DNA of 64,000 nt from Lachnospiraceae bacterium UBA7086. GTDB lineage: Bacteria; Bacillota; Clostridia; Lachnospirales; Lachnospiraceae. Position 1 is the stretch's first letter. Each line of letters begins with the position of its first letter. The stretch is taken from assembly GCA_002492525.1 (NCBI GenBank), contig DKZA01000008.1, forward strand, positions 99,864 to 163,863, in the 5' to 3' direction. A program made the translations under genes and the position numbers. This document shows, piece by piece, positions 43,403 to 51,067 of this stretch. Below the pieces are notes generated by a model that worked only from the letters and a program-made list of their open reading frames with translations, searched no databases and had not been told where the DNA came from.

Positions 43403-45862
43403 TTACTCAGTCGTTTTTGCTGTCCAGTTTGAGATCAGGTAGATATCTTTACTCGTCTCATTCGTATACATTGTGCTGTAATCAAATGCCTGTCCGTTCT
43501 CAATAGGGATCAGTTCATACAATGTACCGCCAAATGCAGCATGTTTCACATTATTTATCACTGGTGCTGCCTGAGTACTGGTACTCCTGAGCGGAGAGGA
43601 TAGATACATATAATATATGCTGTTTCCACCCATATTCTGCCCATTTCCAGCATAACCAGATGCTGATAACTTATATTCACCTGGATCTAAGTAGATCATG
43701 TAAGTATACTTATATGTCCTGTCATATTTACCAGTACTGCTGGTGCTGTTCACTGTCTTCTGTATACAGCGTATCTTTACATTATCATGATCATAGGTTT
43801 TCTCTACAGATCCTGCCAGAGACTTCAGATTGTATGACTTGTCATTTGTGATATCCTGTAAAGTCAGGGAACCGCCGACCTGGAATCCAGCATCATAGGT
43901 ATTATCACATTTTTCACGTTCACTCACGGTAAAGACATATACACTGGGCTTCTCGATGGTGATCGTATCTGATACAGCAGTCTGTTCCCACGAATAGTCA
44001 GTTTCTTCTGATCTCCATTTAGAGGCACTTATCTGCTCTTCTGCCGTCAGTCCAAACTCTTCTATGGCAGCTTTGTCCATCTCATATGTAGATCTTCCAC
44101 TATTCCATACATAGATTGCATCATTGTTGTTCATGTTGGAACTGCAGAATAAGACATCCTTCACTGCCCTTGCAATGGAATAACCTCTCAGGTCAAATGC
44201 ATCATCTGTCTTTTCAGGCAGTGCGAGGATGTCTCCATCCTGAATATACTGTGTATTGGAAGTGACACTTTCAACTTCATTCAGGAAATCAGGATAATCT
44301 ATCTTTAATGTATACTGTGTCTCAGATTTTCCACATTTATCACAGACACCATCTACATAATGGTGGGTATGATCTTCTTCACGCCATCCGCACTCAACAC
44401 AGACACCATCTAAGAAGCGGTGTTCTTCCTTTCTTCCACATGCCTCACAGATATGATAGTCTGAACCGTCATAAATGACAGGTTTATACAGTCTCACTGT
44501 AGCAGAACTCTTATCTTTATTGAAATAGTCTGTAGCACTGTAATTGTTATAAGTCACAAATCGTGCGGTAAAAGTATTCTTACCAGCACTCAAAGTGGTG
44601 GTCTTATCTGCCCTGGAAGAACCTGCTCCCGTACTGTCAGAATACGATGTAAATTTATAGAGCAGGCTGTTATTCACATAAAATACTGTGCAATATTTGT
44701 AAGTCTTGTTCTGTGTATAATTTACATTGTAGTAATATGGATAATCCAGGGTGCCTTCATATTCCTCTGGCAGGATCAGGTCGCATGTCAGTGTCAGGTC
44801 CCCTTTTCGATTATACCCGTTATGTATATTAGCACAGGCATATTCATCATATTCGTCTGTACTCTGTGTCAGATGCCATGCTGTCGCATCTGCCTTGGAA
44901 TAAGATGAATTCTTAAATTGAACATTGGTCGGTGAAACATATAATTTGTATGGCTCGTAATCATGTATATGATTGGGATTCATCTGTCCACAATCTATAC
45001 ATATATCATCATCTCCATAATGATGTTCTGTCATAGGGATCTTTTCTGTATAGCTGTCCCCGCACTCACAAGTATAAGTCTTTTCTCCTTCCTCTGTGCA
45101 GGTTGGCTCCTTGGTGATCTCTTCTACATAATCATGTTTATGGTAATCAGGATCCTTCTCCCCACAGTCTGTACAGATACCATCTTCAAAATGATGTCCT
45201 TTTGCTGGAATCTTTTCTGTATAACTATCCCCGCACTCACAGGTATAAGTCTTTTCTCCTTCCTCTGTACAGGTCGGCTCTTTGGTGATCTCTTCCTTAT
45301 AGTCGTGTACATGGGCGGCATGCGATTCCAATCTTATCGTCATTTGGAATATCCCTTTCCATGTACCCGAAGTAAGATCAGGCGCACTGACGGAATTGTC
45401 TGTTGCCTCATAACCATTCGCTACTTCCTCAGAGTCCCAATAAAACTTACTTTGTGTTACTGTTGCCACAACATCTGCTTTCTTATTATCAGATGCCTGG
45501 TCCTGCATATAAAAATCAGCATCTTCCGTGCTGGGGATCCCATCTATAGGCGCTACATAAACGCGCTGGTCAGCGCTGATGTCGCCTGTGACTTTAACAG
45601 AATATGCAGCTTTTTTCTCTGTATCCAATGCTATTGTCTTAGGGATAGTGACAAAATAACTGGATGACTGCTTATAAGTCACTTCTATCTGTTCAAGATT
45701 TTCTTCCTCTGTTGTACTGTCTGATCCATTACTGCCCGCTCCGTCTATGGCATCTTCAACGGCGGGTGCCTCCGCTGCATATGCGGGAAGCACACCGCTA
45801 AATGCCATTGTAAAGCTGAGTAAGGCTGACATCAACTTAGGCATTTGTCTTTTTATATTCAT
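43403..45862 (-). CDS. Large secreted protein with CTEEG/CECG zinc-ribbon-like repeats
   Basis: An 819-residue protein with a signal peptide (LLSFTMAFSGVLPAYAAE). Residues ~55-180 form a domain shared with the 168-residue protein at 47.1 kb (TYKQSSSYFVTIPKTIAL; DLTSGTWKGIFQM). Then two ~55-residue repeats (TKEPTCTEEGEKTYTCECGD) with HDY starts, and further CxxC pairs (ICEACGRKEEHRF, VCVECGWREEDH, VCDKCGKSETQ). The C-terminal half is beta-rich. No sorting signal, so it is released or held non-covalently. Its ATG overlaps the upstream stop (ATGA). Confidence 0.78.
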   Translation of the reverse strand: MNIKRQMPKLMSALLSFTMAFSGVLPAYAAEAPAVEDAIDGAGSNGSDSTTEEENLEQIEVTYKQSSSYFVTIPKTIALDTEKKAAYSVKVTGDISADQRVYVAPIDGIPSTEDADFYMQDQASDNKKADVVATVTQSKFYWDSEEVANGYEATDNSVSAPDLTSGTWKGIFQMTIRLESHAAHVHDYKEEITKEPTCTEEGEKTYTCECGDSYTEKIPAKGHHFEDGICTDCGEKDPDYHKHDYVEEITKEPTCTEEGEKTYTCECGDSYTEKIPMTEHHYGDDDICIDCGQMNPNHIHDYEPYKLYVSPTNVQFKNSSYSKADATAWHLTQSTDEYDEYACANIHNGYNRKGDLTLTCDLILPEEYEGTLDYPYYYNVNYTQNKTYKYCTVFYVNNSLLYKFTSYSDSTGAGSSRADKTTTLSAGKNTFTARFVTYNNYSATDYFNKDKSSATVRLYKPVIYDGSDYHICEACGRKEEHRFLDGVCVECGWREEDHTHHYVDGVCDKCGKSETQYTLKIDYPDFLNEVESVTSNTQYIQDGDILALPEKTDDAFDLRGYSIARAVKDVLFCSSNMNNNDAIYVWNSGRSTYEMDKAAIEEFGLTAEEQISASKWRSEETDYSWEQTAVSDTITIEKPSVYVFTVSEREKCDNTYDAGFQVGGSLTLQDITNDKSYNLKSLAGSVEKTYDHDNVKIRCIQKTVNSTSSTGKYDRTYKYTYMIYLDPGEYKLSASGYAGNGQNMGGNSIYYMYLSSPLRSTSTQAAPVINNVKHAAFGGTLYELIPIENGQAFDYSTMYTNETSKDIYLISNWTAKTTE
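45041..45295 (-). repeat. Two near-identical 84-base direct repeats in the surface-protein gene
   Basis: Copies at 45041-45124 and about 45212-45295 differ by only a few bases and encode the TCTEEGEKTYTCECGDSYTE repeats. Recent duplication or gene conversion. Confidence 0.8.
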
Positions 45863-46758
45863 GATTTTCTTTTCTCCTTTCTTCTTTTTAAAGTTGACAG
45901 CCCAAATGCAGAAGCAATAAACATCACGGCATAGAAGAAGATATTGCTCTCATCTCCTGTCTGCACTCTGGAAATACCTGCCTCTGCATTTCCATCTGTA
46001 CTGCCGCTATCCAGACCGCCGTTGTTCTGACTTCCACCATTCTGACTGACATTGTTTTTATTGCTATTATTTTGACCATTGTTATTTACAGCATTATCTT
46101 TTGCCTTAATGGTCACTGTACTGCTCCCTGTCACAGTCTCATAATTGTCTCTCATAATCTTGTAGTAGACAACATATGTACCAGGCTCCTTATACTCAGG
46201 TTTCTTTGATGTATAATTTACTCCATCTTCACTATATAAAGTCTTGCAATCGTCTGTTTTAACATTCAGATCAATGCCATGCTTTTTCCCATCATAAAAG
46301 GTGAAGCAATCGTCTGCATCAAATTCGATCATTGCCTCTTTGATCTTAACGATTTCAGAACCTGTGGTTGTTGTATATCCATCCTTTTCAACTTTATAAT
46401 AGGTCACATATGTTCCAACATCCGTATATTCAGGCTTCTTTGTCGAATAGTTCTTTCCGTCTGTACTATACAGGACCGTTGCTCCCTCTGTCTTACAGTC
46501 AACAGTGATCCCATGTAATCTTCCATCATAGATACCTTCGTAGCCCCAAGCAGTAACATCAAGTTCTGGATACTTAGGTATCTCTTCCGAAAAATCATAA
46601 GTTGACTTGTAGATCACCTGACATTCAACACTTGTTTGCTCTGTACTTGTATCTACTGTCTGAAAGTCTGTGACTTCCGCATACACAGGCAGGGTTGTAA
46701 CATAAAACAATGCAAGCGGGAGCAGTGCTGTTAATCCCACAAATTTCTTCTTTTTCAT
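45859..46758 (-). CDS. Cell-surface protein with two MBG-like repeats and a sortase-type tail
   Basis: A 299-residue protein with a signal peptide (LLPLALFYVTTLPVYAE), two ~75-residue repeats (YDGRLHGITVDC..YSTDGKNYSTKKPEY; YDGKKHGIDLNV..YSEDGVNYTSKKPEY) like MBG/YDG domains, and an Asn-rich linker. The tail VQTGDESN plus a hydrophobic helix and KRRKEKRKS is a sorting signal with a QTGD-type motif instead of LPxTG. It is upstream of and overlaps the 819-residue gene, so the anchored and the unanchored protein are made together. Confidence 0.82.
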   Translation of the reverse strand: MKKKKFVGLTALLPLALFYVTTLPVYAEVTDFQTVDTSTEQTSVECQVIYKSTYDFSEEIPKYPELDVTAWGYEGIYDGRLHGITVDCKTEGATVLYSTDGKNYSTKKPEYTDVGTYVTYYKVEKDGYTTTTGSEIVKIKEAMIEFDADDCFTFYDGKKHGIDLNVKTDDCKTLYSEDGVNYTSKKPEYKEPGTYVVYYKIMRDNYETVTGSSTVTIKAKDNAVNNNGQNNSNKNNVSQNGGSQNNGGLDSGSTDGNAEAGISRVQTGDESNIFFYAVMFIASAFGLSTLKRRKEKRKS

Positions 46759-47035
46759 CTCTACCTCCTTCTCATCTATGGAGCCTGCTTAAAGCAGGTC
46801 CACTGAATCAGTCATATAAAATTGGTTTTTCTATAAAAATTAGCTGCCTGTAACTCTATTTCGTTACCATTTTCATATGCAGCCTAAAGGAATAGAATCT
46901 GCACCAATCTATCTCATGCTCTTTCTTCTTCCACAAGCTGATCTAATATAGTTTAAAAGGAAGATAGAAATTTATAATTATACAGTGCATTATTCCACAA
47001 TTTCTTTTAGAAAATATCGCAATGGATATTTCTCT

Positions 47036-47065
47036 AAAAAAATAAGACTCGATTTCTCAAGCCTT
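47036..47065 (-). terminator. Intrinsic terminator after the 168-residue gene
   Basis: Minus strand AAGGCTTGA-GAAA-TCGAGTCTT followed by ATTTTTTT. A second inverted repeat (TTTTAGAGAAATATC / GATATTTTCTAAAA) lies just downstream at 47006-47040. The rest of 46759-47118 holds the leader of the 299-residue gene, with a hairpin ACCTGCTT-TAAGCAGG at ~46787-46802. Confidence 0.85.
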
Positions 47066-47118
47066 ACTTTTTATTAATATAAAATAATCTGTTTTTTAAA
47101 TTCTACTCTTTTTAAAAA

Positions 47119-47625
47119 TTACTCTGCATCTTCAAGTGCAATGCTGAATTCAAATGTTCCAGCCCATGTACCAGATGTAAGATCAGTTGCAGACACATTA
47201 CCTGCTTTATCTGTTCCCTCTTCCTTACATACCTCTTCACTGGACCATACTTTTACAGCCTGTGTTACAGTAGCAGTTACATCACCTTTTCTTAATGCTT
47301 CAACTGCTCCTTGATCTTTCATTGCAAAACTTGCATCGGGTGCAACTTTAACCTGTTTATCAGAAGAAATGTCTCCCTTAACATTTACATTGTAGTCAGA
47401 CATTTTTGTATCGCCTAATACGATCTTCTTCGGAATTGTTACTGTGAAAGTGGAAGACTGTGCGTATGTTACTTCTGTTACTTCAGTACTACTTGCATCT
47501 GCTTCTTCTTTGCTCAAAGTATCTGTAGTTATTGAGGGTGTTGATGTTGCTGCAAATACAGGAAGAACACTTCCCATCATCATTGTTCCAGCCATTACTG
47601 CTATTAAAATTTTATTCTTATTCAT
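47119..47625 (-). CDS. Secreted 168-residue protein, single surface domain
   Basis: Signal peptide (MAGTMMMGSVLPVFAA) followed by one ~130-residue domain that matches the N-terminal domain of the 819-residue protein: VTYAQSSTFTVTIPKKIVL, VKGDISSDKQVKVAPD, VTQAVKVWSSEEV, DLTSGTWAGTFEFSI. A stand-alone version of this domain beside a multidomain protein suggests a common partner or a filament-like assembly. The structured leader at 47.66-47.76 kb lies upstream. Confidence 0.78.
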   Translation of the reverse strand: MNKNKILIAVMAGTMMMGSVLPVFAATSTPSITTDTLSKEEADASSTEVTEVTYAQSSTFTVTIPKKIVLGDTKMSDYNVNVKGDISSDKQVKVAPDASFAMKDQGAVEALRKGDVTATVTQAVKVWSSEEVCKEEGTDKAGNVSATDLTSGTWAGTFEFSIALEDAE

Positions 47626-47660
47626 TTTTATTTTTTCCTTTCATTTCTCGTTTTGAGATA

Positions 47661-47760
47661 TTTTTTGTTGATAGCTATTCTTGCTGACTCGATCCAGCAT
47701 GGTTAAAGAATAGCTGCGGCCGTAGCCTCTGCTAACCACAGCAGGTAAAAGTAATATAAT
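47661..47760 (-). ncRNA. Structured 5' leader upstream of the 168-residue gene (riboswitch-like candidate)
   Basis: Sense order: hairpin CTGCT-GTGGTT-AGCAG (47729-47744), a GC-rich GCTACGGCCGCAGC block, then a perfect 10-base stem AGCTATTCTT / AAGAATAGCT (47673-47715) enclosing TAACCAT and an inner GCTG..CAGC hairpin. The first loop GTGGTTA can pair with the internal TAACCAT, giving a pseudoknot. I cannot match it to a named riboswitch family. A TATATT -10-like box lies just before it. Confidence 0.6.
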
Positions 47761-47991
47761 CTCTCTCATCATAAATGAGGTTTCAAAAGTTATTCATAAG
47801 AATATGAACAATAATTTTGATTTTTTCGATTAATCACTCTTAGTTTATCTTCGCTTTAAAAATATATTATTCTTTTTTGCACTAGCTCCAATATTTTTCA
47901 ATTCTCTTATAATTCTTCATACTCATACAATCTTTCATAATTTATGACACTTCTTCCGCCTAAAATATCCAATGACATAAGGAGAGTGATC

Positions 47992-48225
47992 ATGAATTAT
48001 CACGTATACAATATAGAAGATATAAATGCAAGGATTTTTAACAAGAGCCACTACCAATTTGAATGTGATTTTCGCATCAAAAATCAAAGAAAAAGACTAA
48101 GATTTTTGGTCTTAGTCTCATACATGCAATCACTATTGCTAAATATATATTGCTATTGGAATAACCATAAGTGTCGGTCCTTCTACCTCAGTCTTTATAT
48201 CCTTTGGATCAATTATTTTACTTAA
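47992..48225 (+). CDS. Possible small plus-strand protein (weak)
   Basis: ATG with AAGGAG seven bases upstream; the peptide starts MNYHVYNIEDINARIFNKSH. However, the frame runs through the terminator of the opposite DUF6414-like gene and overlaps its coding end. Only the first ~30 residues look protein-like. May be spurious or a decayed gene. Confidence 0.25.
   Translation: MNYHVYNIEDINARIFNKSHYQFECDFRIKNQRKRLRFLVLVSYMQSLLLNIYCYWNNHKCRSFYLSLYILWINYFT
48086..48119 (-). terminator. Intrinsic terminator of the DUF6414-like gene
   Basis: Minus strand GAGACTAAGA-CCAAAAA-TCTTAGTCT followed by TTTTCTTTG, 20 bases past the stop. Confidence 0.85.
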
Positions 48226-48999
48226 TGATGGATCTTTTAAAAGATCTTGAAACTCATTTAGCTTATCTAATTTAAATTTAGAAAATGCTGTGTTTCTTAA
48301 CAAACTAATATTTTCTCCGCTTCCACATATTTTTGCTATTTTTCCAAGCATTTTATAGTTTCCATCCGTTAATTCACACATACTCTTGTTCAAAAAATAA
48401 TTTTCATCCGTAGGAACCACAATTTCCATATTATCTGTTTTACATATTATATCTTTTCTGCCATTCCCCTGTAATCCATTAATAAGAGCCTCTATCTGCT
48501 TATTAAATGTTTGATTTTCCATCAATTTTTGCGATTTACTTTTATTCCCCTTACTGTCATTAAAAACATTAGATAAAGCAATAATCTCCTTGAAATTAAC
48601 AAGCAAATCAATTAATGGATTAGGTTTTAATATACCTTGTAATTCTACAAAATCACCTTCTAATAATTCATCAGTATCCTGCTTGATATATGTATTTTCT
48701 TCTAATGCTGATTTCAGCTTCTGAAATAGAGACACAGTAGTATGCGTTTTTTCCTCTGTAATCACTTGTTCATCACTATTAGTTCTTTTTCTATTTCCTG
48801 AAAATCCAATCTGTAATAAAGAGAACACATTACTTATACCAATATCAGCATTAGCTTCGTCCTCTTTACTTTTTGAATTAGATGTTTGCACATTTCTAAC
48901 TTCTGAAAATCCGTCCTCAATCGTTGCCAACATATCAAAAACAATCTTTGTATTTAAATAAATAGGAATTGTTAATTTTTCTTTATCTATATTTGCCAT
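48139..48999 (-). CDS. DUF6414-like protein, partner of the TIR protein
   Basis: A 286-residue soluble protein beginning MANIDKEKLTIPIYLN. The segments LATIEDGFSEVRNV, GFSGNRKR and EEKTHTTVSLFQKLKSAL match the DUF6414 pattern as I recall it; its role is unknown. It lies 80 bases after the TIR gene on the same strand and shares its terminator, so it is probably the same operon. The 'VSLFQKL' region follows a likely beta-barrel-like head. Could sense or guard a cell component for the TIR effector. Confidence 0.65.
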   Translation of the reverse strand: MANIDKEKLTIPIYLNTKIVFDMLATIEDGFSEVRNVQTSNSKSKEDEANADIGISNVFSLLQIGFSGNRKRTNSDEQVITEEKTHTTVSLFQKLKSALEENTYIKQDTDELLEGDFVELQGILKPNPLIDLLVNFKEIIALSNVFNDSKGNKSKSQKLMENQTFNKQIEALINGLQGNGRKDIICKTDNMEIVVPTDENYFLNKSMCELTDGNYKMLGKIAKICGSGENISLLRNTAFSKFKLDKLNEFQDLLKDPSLSKIIDPKDIKTEVEGPTLMVIPIAIYI

Positions 49000-49079
49000 A
49001 ATAATTTCGCTCCTTTTCTCTATAGGTACAAAACAAATTATTTCTTCTTAAATTCAATTTATATAATCTCACACATAAG

Positions 49080-50120
49080 CTACCTCTCTAAATACATTTG
49101 TATATAATGCTCCCAAATATCCGCTACAACTTCTTCAATCGTCATTGCCTTATGATTACCAAACAAAGACAATGTTGCAAATAATTTCAATTCTCCATCC
49201 ACAAATTGTGGATCATACATACCATTCCACGAATCACCATTCCCATGTGGCATAACATTATCTGATACGCCGATCATTTCCCGTGTACTCCCCCACATAC
49301 TACCTAAAAACACCCTAAATTTTCTTACCAACTGCCCTCTTTTATAGAAGTGGTAAATTACAGTTCTTGTATCAATCTGTTCGATTTCCACCTGCATCCA
49401 TGTGTTTTGAGTTTGGTACTGCTGACATAATTGCGATAACAACTTTACAACTTGATTAAAACTGTCTTTTACAAACTGATTGATTTCTAAATCTGTTGGT
49501 TCAGAACTATATTTTGTTTTTGGTATTCCCAATGTAGCAAATAAATCATTAGTACCATTAATTTGACTGTTTTTATTCCCAAGAAAACCTTTCTGACTTA
49601 ATTTTTCTTCAATTACTACACATACATCCTCAATATTTGGATTGTTCATATCAGAAACTACATCTAAAAAATCCGCCACATTGGAAGAAATATCCTGTCT
49701 GCGCTTTAAATCTTCAGGCAATCTACCTAAATTTTGTACACTAAGTCCATCCAATTTTTCCTTCAGCTTAATAAATTCATCTTCCCAGTATTTCACATAA
49801 TCTATCCTAATAATGGGATCATAAATTCCCGAATATATAACAGCAGGAAAAATTTTATCTCTATAATTTCTATCTCGCATTACTTCCAAGACTTCATACA
49901 TACAATTAGCAGATCTCAAATATGAATCTGAAATCAACAAAATTGTATAATCCATATCGTTAATAGATTGCATATACTCTTTTATACTTCCCCATTTTCT
50001 AATATCTATGGTATCTCTATGCAATTCAATACTCTGATTATTTATAAAATACTCATATATTCTATTAGCTTCATCTGAATCATTCCAACAATACGATAAA
50101 AATATCTTTGTCATTTTCAA
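49080..50120 (-). CDS. TIR-domain protein
   Basis: A 346-residue protein with an N-terminal TIR domain: KIFLSYCWNDSDEANRI (5-21), DYTILLISDSYLRSANCMYE with the candidate catalytic Glu76. TIR domains of this sort hydrolyse NAD+ in bacterial immunity. The C-terminal ~150 residues (from PTDLEINQFVKDS) are an unknown domain that ends MYLER. The start is TTG at 50120, seven bases after GGGGAGG; the ATG two codons later is 13 bases away. First gene of a likely two-gene operon. Confidence 0.85.
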   Translation of the reverse strand: MKMTKIFLSYCWNDSDEANRIYEYFINNQSIELHRDTIDIRKWGSIKEYMQSINDMDYTILLISDSYLRSANCMYEVLEVMRDRNYRDKIFPAVIYSGIYDPIIRIDYVKYWEDEFIKLKEKLDGLSVQNLGRLPEDLKRRQDISSNVADFLDVVSDMNNPNIEDVCVVIEEKLSQKGFLGNKNSQINGTNDLFATLGIPKTKYSSEPTDLEINQFVKDSFNQVVKLLSQLCQQYQTQNTWMQVEIEQIDTRTVIYHFYKRGQLVRKFRVFLGSMWGSTREMIGVSDNVMPHGNGDSWNGMYDPQFVDGELKLFATLSLFGNHKAMTIEEVVADIWEHYIQMYLER

Positions 50121-50384
50121 TGTAGTTCCTCCCCATATATAACTTCACTAACAATCTATACTTCTTTCAAATCTTCACATAATGGTAACAATATATCTGG
50201 TCTTCCCATTTCTATGCATACAATGTATTTTACACTTCTATCTTTTATTATAAACAAATTATATCAATAAATCAATTTGAAAACTATACTGTTACAAAAA
50301 TCTGTCTACAATATTTCGCAAGAAAAGGCTATCAACTGCTAATCCAGAAATTTCAATTCCTTTTCTTATAAAATCTGATTTTAT

Positions 50385-50600
50385 GGCTCTACGTTAGGAA
50401 ACGGGTCTCGCCAATCTATGCTTTCCCCGCACGCGGGCAAACCATGAACAGATTGTCTCACCCTTTACGTTCCGCGCTGCTCCACTATCAAGGAAATTGT
50501 TCCTGCTCGCAGAAACAATTTGTCTGCAAGCAGACAACCTTAATCAGGGCCATAAAAAAATGAGGACAGTCCACTGGACTCTCCCCACATTTTTTATTTG
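50385..50600 (-). ncRNA. GC-rich, hairpin-dense stretch (ncRNA candidate or element remnant)
   Basis: Stands out from its AT-rich flanks. Hairpins in order: CCCGC-AC-GCGGG, AAATTGTT..AAACAATTT, TTGTCTGC-AA-GCAGACAA and a final GGAGAGTCC-AGT-GGACTGTCC followed on the minus strand by ATTTTTTT. It could be a transcribed structured RNA, or the tail of a decayed mobile element. No ORF with a ribosome binding site. The remaining 50121-50384 shows nothing recognisable. Confidence 0.4.
50555..50592. terminator. Bidirectional intrinsic terminator
   Basis: GGACAGTCC / GGACTCTCC arms flanked by A-runs and T-runs on both sides (AAAAAAATGA and CACATTTTTT). It would separate the HEPN operon from the TIR operon. 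Confidence 0.7.
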
Positions 50601-50647
50601 AGATGCGCTCGACCCGTTGGGTATCTTTAATTCTATTTTAGCAAAAA

Positions 50648-51043
50648 TTATTTAATCATCTCAAGAAAAGTATTCATTTTATTTAGTGCCACCACAAAAT
50701 TCTGTATCGTCACATCATCGATTTCCCAATTTTCTGGAGAATCGTCCATATCCTCCGCATCATAATGATCCGCATCATTTCTGCCCGCATTTAAATCTTC
50801 CATACAAGTATGAAATTTATTTCTATCAATACCGACACTTTCAAATTTTTTGCCCAACTTTCCCCAATTATCTTCTATAATAGTCCTAATAGATGAAAAA
50901 TAGATTATATACTGTTTATGATCGAAAAAATCTTTGAATTTACATGTATTTGGATTTGATATTGGGGAAAATTTTTTATTAACCATTATAGTTCTATTCC
51001 TTTTTGGACTATTTATATATCCCTTAAAAATTCTTCTACACAC
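50648..51043 (-). CDS. Small HEPN-domain protein with RNxxxH motif
   Basis: 131 residues from GTG at 51043 (GAGG just upstream), or 112 from ATG 50986 (MVNKKFSPI). Residues ~45-130 are all helical with NWGKLGKKFE and the motif RNDADH (R88, N89, H93), the R-N-x3-H catalytic signature of HEPN ribonucleases. This is similar to Swt1-like HEPN domains. The gene starts 25 bases after the ATPase stop, so the two are co-transcribed. The HEPN protein is the likely RNA-cleaving effector. Confidence 0.7.
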   Translation of the reverse strand: MCRRIFKGYINSPKRNRTIMVNKKFSPISNPNTCKFKDFFDHKQYIIYFSSIRTIIEDNWGKLGKKFESVGIDRNKFHTCMEDLNAGRNDADHYDAEDMDDSPENWEIDDVTIQNFVVALNKMNTFLEMIK

Positions 51044-51067
51044 CGCCTCCTCACTATTATAAACAAA

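Noticed and set aside
47661..47760. Cyclic di-GMP or other known riboswitch
   Set aside because: Checked by eye for the c-di-GMP-I and -II, fluoride and ZTP core motifs; none fit, so I report only a structured leader.
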